A stretch of 64,000 nucleotides of DNA from Lachnospiraceae bacterium (GCA_015057625.1 SVDZ01000001.1:20689-84688), one strand, 5' to 3'. Counted from the stretch's first letter, positions 8,781 through 18,350 are shown. Numbers and translations: made by a program. The notes: a model not told the origin generated them from the sequence alone.

Positions 8781-9245
8781 ATGAATACTGAGAACTCGGT
8801 TAACAAACTTATTTACTTTACAAGATTAATAGTCTTATTCTTATTTGGATTCGGAATAATAACCATCCTCTCTTTACCTTTTTCCATCAAATGGTATATT
8901 GAACATTTTGAAACAACTTCCAAAGATTATTACTATGCTTTCGTTTTGATTTTTGCATTTTGCGGAGTGATGGCACTTCTGATTTTATGGCAGCTCAAGA
9001 AGATGCTCGATACAGTTATTTCTAATGACTGCTTCGTATTATCAAATGTTGTGAGTCTGAACAAAATGTCTGTCTACTCTATTCTCATTACAATTGCAAT
9101 GGTTATAAGATGCATTTTCACACCGACTTTTACAGCCGCCTGCATGGTGCTGACATTTTTTATAGCATCACTGTTTAGCAAAATTCTGGCTATGGTTTTC
9201 GAGAGTGCTGTCAATTACAAAATCGAAAATGATTTGACAATATAG
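8781..9245 (+). CDS. DUF2975 membrane protein
   Basis: 154 residues with four hydrophobic segments (about 12-36, 52-72, 96-112, 118-140). The C-terminal pattern FTPTFTAAC...LFSKILAMVFESAV and the ending YKIENDLTI are typical of DUF2975 proteins. These are nearly always encoded beside a small Cro/CI-type HTH protein, as here (14 bp downstream). The start follows GGAGG by 8 nt. The role is unknown; by context it is probably the membrane partner or signal input of the neighbouring regulator. Confidence 0.9.
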   Translation: MNTENSVNKLIYFTRLIVLFLFGFGIITILSLPFSIKWYIEHFETTSKDYYYAFVLIFAFCGVMALLILWQLKKMLDTVISNDCFVLSNVVSLNKMSVYSILITIAMVIRCIFTPTFTAACMVLTFFIASLFSKILAMVFESAVNYKIENDLTI

Positions 9246-9259
9246 GAGGTGTTTTCAAT

Positions 9260-9469
9260 ATGGCAATATATATCAATCTTGACGTTATGATGGCTAAAAG
9301 AAAAATCGGAGTTGCTGAGCTTGCCGACAAAATTGGAATCACTCCCGCTAATTTATCCATCTTAAAAAATAACAAGGCAAAAGCAATCAGACTATCCACC
9401 CTCAACGAGATTTGCGATGTTTTAGATTGTCAGCCCGGTGATATTATCGAATTTGAAAAGGAGAAATAA
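9260..9469 (+). CDS. Small Cro/CI-family HTH regulator
   Basis: 69-residue single-domain DNA-binding protein of the YozG type. The helix-turn-helix spans about residues 18-45 (VAELADKIGITPANLSILK), and the end NEICDVLDCQPGDIIEF is characteristic of this family. Encoded between the DUF2975 and DUF4173 membrane-protein genes and probably translated with the latter, whose ATG starts 2 bp after its stop. It may act on the repeats upstream of 8708. Confidence 0.93.
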   Translation: MAIYINLDVMMAKRKIGVAELADKIGITPANLSILKNNKAKAIRLSTLNEICDVLDCQPGDIIEFEKEK

Positions 9470-9471
9470 TT

Positions 9472-11094
9472 ATGACATACTATTACAACACTTTAGGTGA
9501 AGAAGCAATTATACAAAGCAAAGCTGAAAGAGACGAAAAGGCAATAAAGAGATTTGACATCTTAGGTATACCATCTCTGCTGTTTGCACTTGTTGCAATG
9601 TTTTCCTTACACAATTCCTTCTACGGAATTTCCAATGTGTTCGCCTCTATTGCTGCAGTTATTTATATTCTTCATATTGCAAAAGTTTACAAAACGACAC
9701 CCGGTAAATTTATTATATTCAACTGCTGCGTTTGTATTTTACTATCCGTATCCAATTTTATCACCGGAAACGAAAGTATTATCTTTCTCAATTATTGCGG
9801 AATAATAATGTTGATTATTGTAAATGAATTATACATTTTTGCAGATGTATCCTTGGCAAACCTCACATCGCATATTATCATTTTGATAGTTTCACTATTC
9901 AATTCTCTTGGTAATATGACGTATGCTTTTTCTGATTTAATTACAAAAAAGAAGAACACAAAAATAGAAAAGAATACTACATTCATTCCCATAATCATCG
10001 GAGTTTGTATTTCGGTTCCTTTGGTTTTAATTGTTGGTTCACTTCTCGCCAGTGCGGATCAGATATTTAGGGACTCGTTTTCCTTCATTACCAAGCTAAT
10101 CGATCCTGATTATATTATTCCACAGCTCATAGGACTCGTTTTTCTTTTTTTGTTTTCATATATCTCTTCATATGCTTTAACTACATTTTTCACTGAAAAT
10201 AAAGTAACCGCAAAAAAAGGAAAGGTTCATCACTTTGATCCAATCATAGCAATTATTGGTACAACCTCAGTTTCAATTATGTACATCTTCTTCTGTGTGA
10301 TTCAGGTATATTACCTCTTCTTGAGAAACGGTACTCTTCCTGAAAACTATACTTATGCACAATATGCAAGAGAAGGATTCTTTCAGCTTCTTGCAGTATG
10401 TGTAATCAACATTTTTATTGTTCTGATTTGCAACGAGTTTTTCAAAAACAATAAAGTTCTTTCGATTATTAATATGATTATCAGCGGATGTACTTTTATT
10501 TTGATTGCATCAAGTGCATACAGAATGTTTATGTATATAAGCGAATACGGACTCACCGCAACCAGGGTGATTGTTCTTTGGTTCCTTGCACTGCTCACAT
10601 TTATTATGATTGGATTAATAATTCAGATTTGCAACAACAGTTTCAACCTATTTAAATACTGTGTCATTATAGTTTCTGCCTGTTATCTTATGCTATCCTT
10701 TAGCCACATGGATTATTTAATTGCATACTACAATTTGAATATGTACTCCAATTCACTCAGTACGTCAGTTGAAACTGATTATTCAAAAGACCAGTCCTAT
10801 GTTGATTTTGAATACATAAACCAATTGTCAACAGACGCCGCTCCTGCTATTGCTACACATTCAGATGAAATGATTGACTTCCTGAAAAACTATAATAACT
10901 ACTATTCTGAAGGGTTGGCCCCTGACGATCACACTTCATCCGACAATTATGGTTATGATATCAAATATTGTCCATGGGCTCATATTCATTACAAAGATAA
11001 TAATGACATCGACTACAACAAAATTGGCATCAAAAACTTCAATGTATCGCATTACATTGCTCAGAAATTATTTACTAGATACTATATTGATTAA
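9472..11094 (+). CDS. DUF4173 polytopic membrane protein
   Basis: 540 residues with about 11-12 predicted transmembrane helices between residues 30 and 425, then a soluble C-terminal domain rich in Tyr, Asp and Asn. The segment NGTLPENYTYAQYAREGFFQLL near residue 285 is the signature of DUF4173/DUF4153-type proteins. It is the last gene of the DUF2975-HTH-DUF4173 operon and ends at a strong terminator. The family often sits beside such regulators; its biochemical function is not known. Confidence 0.85.
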   Translation: MTYYYNTLGEEAIIQSKAERDEKAIKRFDILGIPSLLFALVAMFSLHNSFYGISNVFASIAAVIYILHIAKVYKTTPGKFIIFNCCVCILLSVSNFITGNESIIFLNYCGIIMLIIVNELYIFADVSLANLTSHIIILIVSLFNSLGNMTYAFSDLITKKKNTKIEKNTTFIPIIIGVCISVPLVLIVGSLLASADQIFRDSFSFITKLIDPDYIIPQLIGLVFLFLFSYISSYALTTFFTENKVTAKKGKVHHFDPIIAIIGTTSVSIMYIFFCVIQVYYLFLRNGTLPENYTYAQYAREGFFQLLAVCVINIFIVLICNEFFKNNKVLSIINMIISGCTFILIASSAYRMFMYISEYGLTATRVIVLWFLALLTFIMIGLIIQICNNSFNLFKYCVIIVSACYLMLSFSHMDYLIAYYNLNMYSNSLSTSVETDYSKDQSYVDFEYINQLSTDAAPAIATHSDEMIDFLKNYNNYYSEGLAPDDHTSSDNYGYDIKYCPWAHIHYKDNNDIDYNKIGIKNFNVSHYIAQKLFTRYYID

Positions 11095-11100
11095 ATAAAA

Positions 11101-11150
11101 AAACTTGCGATTGATTATCTGCTCTTTGGCAAAATATCAATCGCAAGTTT
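11101..11150. terminator. Bidirectional terminator
   Basis: Perfect 15-bp stem (AAACTTGCGATTGAT, 11101-11115, with its complement at 11136-11150) with T-rich flanks on both strands. It lies between the convergent DUF4173 and CotH genes and can serve both. Confidence 0.92.
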
Positions 11151-11154
11151 TTTA

Positions 11155-13482
11155 TTAGTCTGCTAATCCGTCAGACCATGTAAAATCTACTGTAGCGTAG
11201 TCTGGATCAACTACCTTCAAAATATCATTGTATAGATAGTTATGTGCATCAAATCTGTTCATCTTCTTATTCTGGTACAGATAATCAGCCACTCTGAAAA
11301 TAGAATAATCCTCAACATCTGTATAAACATAACTTCCGTCTGAAAGTTTTGCATAGGCTCTAATAAGCATCTCCTGGTTAAACTCTTTTGCATTTCCTAC
11401 AGCAAACAACATTGTCATTGCATAATCTGTTGCTGATGGAGAATCACTGAACTTGCTGCTGATTTTTCCTAACGATGTCGCCTTGAAAGATACTACTGAA
11501 TCACTGGCACTTCCAACATACATATCCTGCTGTGTTGCCTCACCGCTTAAACCATAAATAAGTCCCACTTCTTCGACTTCTTTTCCATTAATGAAATCTT
11601 CAACTGCATAAACAGTTCTGAATCCGCCTGCAGTGTTGCTTATCTGGAATCCGTTAATTTCGATACCTTCAGCAATGTAACTGTTCATATCGATATTCCA
11701 CTGTGCACAGAGCCATTCATTTCTGTTCTTGAGCCATGTCTTATATTCGTTGACATATTCGGCATATGTATTATATATAATAGGCGAATTGTATGCGCCA
11801 TAATTTGTAGAGAGATGCCATCCTGTATAATCATTTGAGTTGTATGCCTTTGAATAATTTTTCTCCACAGAGCCACTAATCTGAGCTACCAGATTATCAA
11901 TCACCCCTCCATCTGAATAAAGCGCCTGAATGCGAGGCTGTAACTGAAGATATCTCTCTTTAACCTTCAACGCAAACAACTGATTGTTCATTAGCCTTCC
12001 AAACCATGCCATTCCCTGTGCGTAGAAATCGGTATATCCTATATGTTCGTTGCTGTTTCCACTTGATAAATCAAGATCCCACAAAGGTCCGCCATAAAGT
12101 TTTCCGTCTTTAATATAAAATCTTGTAGAACTGAAATTGATATCCTTTGTCATAAAATATTCTGATGTGATGTAAAAATCAACAAAGGAATCAATATCAA
12201 TAAACTGTTCCAGCAAATCATACTGCGCCTGAGCGCTGCCATATGAAGTTGTGAGAACTTTTTCAAATCCGTTTAGGAATGATGCCGTATCTTTAAGCCA
12301 TACCGGTTTATTTGAATCCCATACATATAATCCATATGATTCATTTGTTCTCTCCGGTGAATTGGTTGCAAAATACTCATTCAAGTAGTTGGTTTTAAAA
12401 TAATAACTCTCACTATCATATCGCGATTGAATATCTTTTACGTCATTGGCAAGTTCCAACAAAACATCATATGTATTGTATACGGTTCCTCCAATAGTAA
12501 CTTTTGTTGCCTCAACACCTTCAGCCACATTATCATTTTCATCGAGGTACTCATCATTTATGTCCACTCTTGTTGAACCTGTCTCAACCGACTCAACCAT
12601 AAGATAATTTCCAAGATATCTGCCATCCACATACAAATCAACAGATTTACACTCACTTGTATATACCTGGCCAATGTTTCTGTTTTCCTCAAGCGCTCTC
12701 TGAAAATCAAGACCTATCTGATTTCTGATAAGTGTCTTGTCAAAAATGTTTGCAAGGAGGCTCCACTTTTTAGCTTTACCCATTCCAAAAAGGTTCTTCT
12801 TGCTGTTAAATTTAATATTAAAAGGCTTTTTCTGTGCCTGAGATGTAGAGTTACCTCTGACATTAATTGTTCCAAAATCATAGGCCTCAATCTTTGAACC
12901 GTCGGCGTTTTCTACTGTAATGGCTGCATTAACTTTTGTCTTTGAAGTATCTGTGTACAGGTTGATATCTGTTGTATCTGTACTTCTTGAAGTACTTACA
13001 ATCACTCTAGGTACTCCTGTTTCATATGCACTTGCTCCCTTTGAATAATAGAAGGTTGTGTACGAACTCTTTGGAGATGCAGTAGTACTTCCGTCAGACC
13101 ATTTTGCAACAGTTCTCAATGCAAACTTATATTGGTATCCGCTGCTAAGCCCCAATGAGTCAATTGCCGATGCATCGATATATTCCCCTGAAGCTGATAC
13201 TGTTGCAACAGCTGTTGATGAATAATTGATAAACAATTCATAGCTGATTTCAGCTCCTGTTATTCCTGTGTAGTCATTTGAGTCTGTAAAAACTACCTCA
13301 TAACCTTTTCCTGCATCAACAAAATTGTAGAGAAATGATTTTTCAGGCGCCTTGAGCGAATCCAGCGAAACTCCGCTTTCCGCAGCAAACGTATCCTCCT
13401 TAGGTGCAATAGTTCCCATTCCAGAAAAAACAAGTATAGAGGCAATAACTATCGCCTCTATTTTCTTAAATAATTTGTTCAT
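11155..13482 (-). CDS. Secreted CotH-kinase family protein with shared C-terminal module
   Basis: 775 residues. Signal peptide about 1-34, an FN3-like domain at about 45-150, and a CotH protein-kinase domain at about 165-570. The last has the NVRGNSTSQ motif at 207-215, KKW..LAN near 238-245, and the catalytic-type WDLDLSSGNSN at 468-478. CotH proteins phosphorylate Ser on secreted or spore-coat proteins. In cellulolytic Clostridia they are often linked to surface enzyme complexes through dockerins, and none is present here. Instead, residues 605-775 form a module (EINGFQIS, FRTVYAV, YAMTM, RAYAKLSDG, ADYLYQNKKM, HNYLYNDIL) also found on four other secreted proteins of this window. The start follows AAAGGG. 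Neighbouring genes give no clear partner. Confidence 0.92.
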   Translation of the reverse strand: MNKLFKKIEAIVIASILVFSGMGTIAPKEDTFAAESGVSLDSLKAPEKSFLYNFVDAGKGYEVVFTDSNDYTGITGAEISYELFINYSSTAVATVSASGEYIDASAIDSLGLSSGYQYKFALRTVAKWSDGSTTASPKSSYTTFYYSKGASAYETGVPRVIVSTSRSTDTTDINLYTDTSKTKVNAAITVENADGSKIEAYDFGTINVRGNSTSQAQKKPFNIKFNSKKNLFGMGKAKKWSLLANIFDKTLIRNQIGLDFQRALEENRNIGQVYTSECKSVDLYVDGRYLGNYLMVESVETGSTRVDINDEYLDENDNVAEGVEATKVTIGGTVYNTYDVLLELANDVKDIQSRYDSESYYFKTNYLNEYFATNSPERTNESYGLYVWDSNKPVWLKDTASFLNGFEKVLTTSYGSAQAQYDLLEQFIDIDSFVDFYITSEYFMTKDINFSSTRFYIKDGKLYGGPLWDLDLSSGNSNEHIGYTDFYAQGMAWFGRLMNNQLFALKVKERYLQLQPRIQALYSDGGVIDNLVAQISGSVEKNYSKAYNSNDYTGWHLSTNYGAYNSPIIYNTYAEYVNEYKTWLKNRNEWLCAQWNIDMNSYIAEGIEINGFQISNTAGGFRTVYAVEDFINGKEVEEVGLIYGLSGEATQQDMYVGSASDSVVSFKATSLGKISSKFSDSPSATDYAMTMLFAVGNAKEFNQEMLIRAYAKLSDGSYVYTDVEDYSIFRVADYLYQNKKMNRFDAHNYLYNDILKVVDPDYATVDFTWSDGLAD

Positions 13483-13638
13483 AATAATTACCCTTTCTTA
13501 TCACATTTACTTATTATGATCATTTGTTTCTGACCAAAACTGTCCATATAGATTGTCCAAATCTTTGCTATGGGGTAGCCGATTAATAATATTTTGGTTT
13601 AAGATTTTTTTAATATTATTGTTTTTATAGTTTCCGTT

Positions 13639-15465
13639 TTAAAGTTTTTGTTTTATATACTCTATATTTCCCATTATCTCATCAAAATGATCCATCACAT
13701 ACCTTGCATGACTCCAAAGTCCGGTATCATCTTCATTTGAAATACCAATGGCTCTTAATTTGTCAGATACCATTCTTCCAATAGACTCGATAGTCATCGA
13801 TACATTGTCATATGGATTTGGTGTCCCGTTGTACTCATATTCTTTCCATGTATCTCTCTGATCCGGATAGTTAACCAACACCTTAACCATTCCGTAAAGT
13901 TCCGGAAATGTTTTGCTGTTTTTGATTCCCTCATGCATCTTGTCATAATGCGGGCAATATGTTCTATCAAGAAGATATGCCAGTCTTATGATATTTTCCG
14001 TATATCTTGCAAGTGATATCTTAGCTGCAACATAATCCCCCTTTGCCATCATTTTAGCATAATTGTACTGTCCTGATTTAGCACACTTATCAAGATACCT
14101 TGCTATTTTTTCCAGCCAAACCTGATCCGGATAATAAGAGTTCAAAAGATTTCTTATTTTTGAAAATGTCCCCTGAGAGTCTTTGAATACAACTCCGTTT
14201 GTGGTTCTTTCCAATCTCCACTCACTGATATTCATCCACTCCTCATCAGACATCGGCGCTGAAGAAACACCCAAAACTTTTTTGTAAAAAGTTCCTATAA
14301 CCATAGCTCCTGCATCACTGCCAAACCTGTCAGTTTTAGATACGTTAAAACCTCTGAATGTATCAGGGAGCTTGTTGAACTCTTCATTAAGTTTCTCCCC
14401 AATCTCATCAAATATTTTCTTTTTCATCCACATTTTGATATTGATAGAATTATCATCATCCGGTTGTGTAACTGTATCAAAAGAAAACCGTTCTGCTCCT
14501 TCACCAACTGTACCAACAGCAATCTGATCTATATATTTTGAGAATTTTTCTGATATCATAGGCTTAACGTACATATTGTAGTAATCCCATGAAACCTCTT
14601 TAAGCGAATACTCTCTCTCTCCTTGCAAAGTTTCATTTATTTCTTCCTGTGCTTCAGACTTTGCAGTGTATTCAATACCCATACGCGAATATGTTTTCTT
14701 TAAAGCACTTTCGATCATTTTGTAATTATCATTGATTCCGTTTTGGGACTCAATATCTTTAAGGGCACGCTCATAATACTCGGCAGCTTTTTCATACTGA
14801 CCGGTAGTATAGTATAACTCTCCAAGCTTACTCACACATTCGGTGTACTCTTCTCCAAAAGAATCATTAATCTCATAAAGAACTTTTGCCTTGATGAGAT
14901 TTGTAAGTGCATCCTCCGGCTGTCCGTTTTTAATGAGAACCTCTCCAAGATGTTCACTCAAACTTGCTAAAAACATACTTCTACTGTCATAACTTTCTGC
15001 AATGGAAATAGCTTCTGTAAGGCACTCAGCAGCGGTGTCATACTGTTCGTCATTCTGGTACAATACACTTACGTTATTGTACAACTCTGCATAAAGCATA
15101 TCCTCTGCCATAATGTGCTCATAAATATTAAGAACCTTATTGTAACAATCCATGGAATTGTCAAAATCTCCTGCTTCCCTGTATGCATTTGCCATATTGA
15201 ACAAAGTCTTTGCGTAATCTGCGCTGTTCTCAAGGCCCAATTTGAGCGCAAGTTCAGAAGCCTTATTCCCGCAATCTACAATTTTATCATACTGGGTACC
15301 TTCCTTGTAGAATCCAATGAAGTCATTTAATAGAGTAAATTGAATGTCCATATTTTTTTCTTCGATAGCCTGATTATAATAGCCGGTCAGATAAGCCTCC
15401 ACCTTATCTAACTGGTGATTGGCAACCAATCTATCAAGCCCCTGCCTGATTTTACCTACATCCAT
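13639..15465 (-). CDS. TPR-repeat protein with C-terminal DUF4037 (nucleotidyltransferase-like)
   Basis: 608 residues, apparently cytosolic. The N-terminal 300 residues form about seven tetratricopeptide repeats (for example AKTLFNMANAYREAGDFDNS). The C-terminal half matches the DUF4037 layout as I know it: a G-x-G-x-E-x-F block, LPDTFRGF, TNGVVFKD, SKIRNLLNSYYP, KIARYLDKCAKSGQYNY and YLLDRTY. The usual FDDE-SRDHDFG active-site stretch is changed to FDTVTQPDDDNS, so activity may differ. The start is ATG 15465 after GGAGGGG; an upstream GTG at 15492 lacks a Shine-Dalgarno. An extended -10 (TGTTATAAT) lies about 95 bp upstream. The role is unknown; a scaffold with nucleotide transfer is inference. 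Confidence 0.82.
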   Translation of the reverse strand: MDVGKIRQGLDRLVANHQLDKVEAYLTGYYNQAIEEKNMDIQFTLLNDFIGFYKEGTQYDKIVDCGNKASELALKLGLENSADYAKTLFNMANAYREAGDFDNSMDCYNKVLNIYEHIMAEDMLYAELYNNVSVLYQNDEQYDTAAECLTEAISIAESYDSRSMFLASLSEHLGEVLIKNGQPEDALTNLIKAKVLYEINDSFGEEYTECVSKLGELYYTTGQYEKAAEYYERALKDIESQNGINDNYKMIESALKKTYSRMGIEYTAKSEAQEEINETLQGEREYSLKEVSWDYYNMYVKPMISEKFSKYIDQIAVGTVGEGAERFSFDTVTQPDDDNSINIKMWMKKKIFDEIGEKLNEEFNKLPDTFRGFNVSKTDRFGSDAGAMVIGTFYKKVLGVSSAPMSDEEWMNISEWRLERTTNGVVFKDSQGTFSKIRNLLNSYYPDQVWLEKIARYLDKCAKSGQYNYAKMMAKGDYVAAKISLARYTENIIRLAYLLDRTYCPHYDKMHEGIKNSKTFPELYGMVKVLVNYPDQRDTWKEYEYNGTPNPYDNVSMTIESIGRMVSDKLRAIGISNEDDTGLWSHARYVMDHFDEIMGNIEYIKQKL

Positions 15466-15483
15466 ATTATCCCCTCCAACACC

Positions 15484-15543
15484 GGGAATCACCCTTCATT
15501 CCCGTCACGAACCAAACCGGATGTTTTTGTCGACCAAACATCC
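15484..15543 (-). other. Two small stem-loops in the TPR gene leader
   Basis: GGGAAT/ATTCCC (15484-15503) and GGATGTTT/AAACATCC (15519-15543) lie between the putative -10 box and the start codon, so both would be in the mRNA leader. No U-run; function unknown. Confidence 0.35.
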
Positions 15544-15611
15544 ACCTATATATACTTAAATTATAACAGATTTAGGTAAAAATATCTCTAGGAAAAAACA
15601 ACTAACTTGCA

Positions 15612-16970
15612 TTATTTTTTGAAAGTTATTTCATTGCCGTAATAATCATCCAAGCCTTTGAATTTATATCCTTTTGCCGTGAAGTATTTTAATATAGCTT
15701 CAGTTACCGCAGGTGTACTCACTTTTGCGTTTGTGTCGTGAATTAACACCACCGGTATTTTCCCATTTCTGAATGCAGACTCAATAGAACTAATTCCAAA
15801 ACTTGTCATTTGGGCAGTTGTGTAAGATACACCTGTTGCGTCATTTGTAGCCGCACTCCAATCCATCTCCATATATCCTTTACTGTGAAGTCTTTTCAAA
15901 ATCTGTTTCTGAATTCCTGCTGTAATATATCTGTTGTTTCCGCCTCCCGGAAATCTCCAATACCTTGGCTTAACACCTGCAATCTTTTTAATGAGTTTTG
16001 CTGTTCTGTTAAAGTCATATACATACGCATCTGCACTTGCATAAATCTGACTGTACATATGTGTGTAAGTATGTACCGCAAGCGTGTGTCCTTCCCTCTT
16101 TTCCCTCTTGACTATTTTGCTGTTGCCGTTAATCTGTGTTCCCACCAAAAAGAACGTTGCCTTTGCATTATACTTTTTTAGAACGTCAAGAAGTCTTGGT
16201 GTTACAGTTGAACCCGGACCGTCATCGTATGTGAGATATATAACCTTCTTCATACTTGGATTTTTAACCGTAAGTTTAACCTTCTTTTTCTGTCCACCTT
16301 CAGCCAATATTGTCAGTGTGCATTTGCCCTGTGAGACAGCTGTCACTTTTCCCTTTTTTGATACTGTGGCAACCTTTTTGTTGGAAGTTTTAAAGATTAC
16401 CTTTGGTTTTAATCCATAACCGTAAGGATCTTTAACCTTAACTTTCAATTTCTTTTCGGTTCTTGTCTTCATGTTCATTTTCTTTTTGGAAACCGAAATC
16501 ACATATGGCAAAGTAACATTAATTCTTATTTCTTTTGAAACTGCACTGTATTTCTCTGTAGCAGGTACACTTACCCTTATGTTAGTTGTACCTGTTTTTT
16601 TACCTCTGATTATACCATTGTCATCTATTGTGGCAATTTTTGAATTATCGCTTTTGAATGTAATTTTTCCATCACTGTCAGTGGAAACTGTAAGAGCCAC
16701 TTTTCTTCCCGCTGCCACATTTAACTTTGAAACATTTACATTAAGTTTCGGAGAAATCTTTGATACAGTAGTCTGTTCCTTCGTGGTCTGATTCTCTGTT
16801 GTCTGTACCTCTGTTGTCTGCACCTCTGTGGTCTGTACCTCTGTGGTCTGTACCTCTGTTGTCTGATTCTCTACATTCTGTTCTTTGGCCATAGAATAAT
16901 CTATGCCGCCTACTGACATTGCAAGTGCCAATGCCAGAGTTACTGCATTTCTTATCATCTGTTTTTTCAT
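15612..16970 (-). CDS. Secreted polysaccharide deacetylase with two Ig-like domains
   Basis: 452 residues. Signal peptide about 1-28; a TTEVQ-repeat linker; two bacterial Ig-like (Big_2) domains at about 75-160 and 165-245, the second ending in KKVKLTV; then a NodB deacetylase domain at about 248-452. NodB motifs are all present: TYDDGPG, the metal-ligand HTYTH, RFPGGGNNR, the DWSAATND block and LIHDT. It probably removes acetyl groups from peptidoglycan, xylan or chitin-type polymers outside the cell; the substrate is not readable. ATG 16970 is chosen because AGAGGTGG precedes it, whereas the ATG at 16988 lacks a proper Shine-Dalgarno. Confidence 0.92.
   Translation of the reverse strand: MKKQMIRNAVTLALALAMSVGGIDYSMAKEQNVENQTTEVQTTEVQTTEVQTTEVQTTENQTTKEQTTVSKISPKLNVNVSKLNVAAGRKVALTVSTDSDGKITFKSDNSKIATIDDNGIIRGKKTGTTNIRVSVPATEKYSAVSKEIRINVTLPYVISVSKKKMNMKTRTEKKLKVKVKDPYGYGLKPKVIFKTSNKKVATVSKKGKVTAVSQGKCTLTILAEGGQKKKVKLTVKNPSMKKVIYLTYDDGPGSTVTPRLLDVLKKYNAKATFFLVGTQINGNSKIVKREKREGHTLAVHTYTHMYSQIYASADAYVYDFNRTAKLIKKIAGVKPRYWRFPGGGNNRYITAGIQKQILKRLHSKGYMEMDWSAATNDATGVSYTTAQMTSFGISSIESAFRNGKIPVVLIHDTNAKVSTPAVTEAILKYFTAKGYKFKGLDDYYGNEITFKK
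16771..16875. repeat. 15-bp tandem repeats encoding TTEVQ linker
   Basis: Seven 15-bp units (GTCTGTACCTCTGTT and variants) in frame within the deacetylase gene. They encode the Thr-rich linker between signal peptide and Ig-like domains. The unit resembles the 18-bp repeat of the first GH16 gene. Confidence 0.9.
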
Positions 16971-17030
16971 TTTCCACCTCTTTAGCATTAGTTTTTTATA
17001 CTATCTCTTAGTTTTCCAATAAGCAAAGTA

Positions 17031-17058
17031 ACTCCCTGCAAATATTTTTGCAGGGAGT
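17031..17058 (-). terminator. Probable terminator after purA
   Basis: ACTCCCTGCAA (17031-17041) pairs perfectly with TTGCAGGGAGT (17048-17058). The U-run on the minus strand is weak (TTACTTT), so efficiency is uncertain. Confidence 0.6.
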
Positions 17059-17069
17059 ATCTTAAACTT

Positions 17070-18350
17070 CTATTTATTTCTGTAAATAATTTCGCTTCTC
17101 TTTGGTCCGTTTGAAACCATTGTAATAGGTACTCCGATTTCTTTTTCAATGAACTCAATGTACTTTCTACAATTTTCCGGAAGCTTGTCGTACTCTGTAA
17201 TTCCTCTGATTTCTTCTTTCCATCCAGGAAGTACTTCGTATACAGGTTTAGCTTTCTTAAGTTTTGTTGTAACAGGGAAGTCCTTTGTAACCTCTCCGTC
17301 AATTTCATATCCTACACAAATTGGAATCTCATCTAAGTATCCAAGTACATCAAGTACTGTGAGGGCAACCTCTGTAGCACCCTGCATTCTTACACCGTAA
17401 CGTGTAGCAACTGCATCGAACCATCCCATTCTTCTAGGACGTCCTGTTGTAGCACCGTACTCTCCGCCGTCACCGCCGCGCTTTCTGAGTTCATCTGCTT
17501 CATCTCCGAATATTTCAGAAACGAACTCGCCGGCACCAACTGCACTTGAGTATGCTTTAACTACAGTGATAATATCTTTAATCTCATATGGAGCGATACC
17601 TGCACCAATTGCACCGTAAGCTGCAAGTGTTGATGAAGATGTAACCATAGGATAAATACCAAAATCAGGATCCTTAAGAGAGCCAAGCTGTCCCTCGAGA
17701 AGAATTGTCTTACCTTCTTTGATTGCATTGCTAAGATACAATGATGTATCACAAACATAAGGCTCAACCATATCTCTGTACTCACGCAATGTCTTAAGTA
17801 ATTCTTCAGGATCAATAAGTGGCTTGTGATACATATGCTCAAGCATAACATTCTTCATCTCTACCACTCTGTATACCTTTTCTTTTAATGTTTCCTCGTC
17901 AAATAATTCTGAAACCTGGAAACCAATCTTTGCATATTTATCTGAATAAAAAGGAGCAATACCTGACTTTGTTGATCCGAAAGACTTTCCTCCAAGTCTC
18001 TCCTCCTCATATGCATCAAAATCAATATGATAAGGCATAAGGATCTGTGCTCTGTCTGACACAAGAATGTGTGGCATTGGAACTCCCTTTGCAACAATAT
18101 CATCTATCTCTCTTTTAAGATAAGGAATATTGAAAGCAACACCATTTCCAATAATACATGTTGTGTGATCATAGAATACTCCTGATGGAAGTAAATGTAA
18201 TGCGAACTTACCATAATCATTGATAATAGTATGACCTGCATTACTTCCGCCCTGAAATCTAACGATGATGTCAGATTTTTCAGCGAGCATGTCTGTAATC
18301 TTACCTTTTCCTTCGTCGCCCCAGTTGGCGCCTACTATTGCTCTTACCAT
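17070..18350 (-). CDS. purA: Adenylosuccinate synthetase
   Basis: Cytosolic enzyme joining IMP and aspartate with GTP to make adenylosuccinate, the first committed step to AMP. 426 residues, the usual length. The P-loop variant GANWGDEGKGK is at residues 6-16, with the IMP-binding SNAGHTI, the GTP/IMP motif QLGSLKDPDFG..P and the TTGRPRRMGWFD block. The start follows AGGAGG. It stands alone, divergent from the secreted-protein gene at 18660. A TATAAT at 18466-18471 (minus) may be its -10; no purine riboswitch is recognisable in the leader. Confidence 0.97.
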   Translation of the reverse strand: MVRAIVGANWGDEGKGKITDMLAEKSDIIVRFQGGSNAGHTIINDYGKFALHLLPSGVFYDHTTCIIGNGVAFNIPYLKREIDDIVAKGVPMPHILVSDRAQILMPYHIDFDAYEEERLGGKSFGSTKSGIAPFYSDKYAKIGFQVSELFDEETLKEKVYRVVEMKNVMLEHMYHKPLIDPEELLKTLREYRDMVEPYVCDTSLYLSNAIKEGKTILLEGQLGSLKDPDFGIYPMVTSSSTLAAYGAIGAGIAPYEIKDIITVVKAYSSAVGAGEFVSEIFGDEADELRKRGGDGGEYGATTGRPRRMGWFDAVATRYGVRMQGATEVALTVLDVLGYLDEIPICVGYEIDGEVTKDFPVTTKLKKAKPVYEVLPGWKEEIRGITEYDKLPENCRKYIEFIEKEIGVPITMVSNGPKRSEIIYRNK

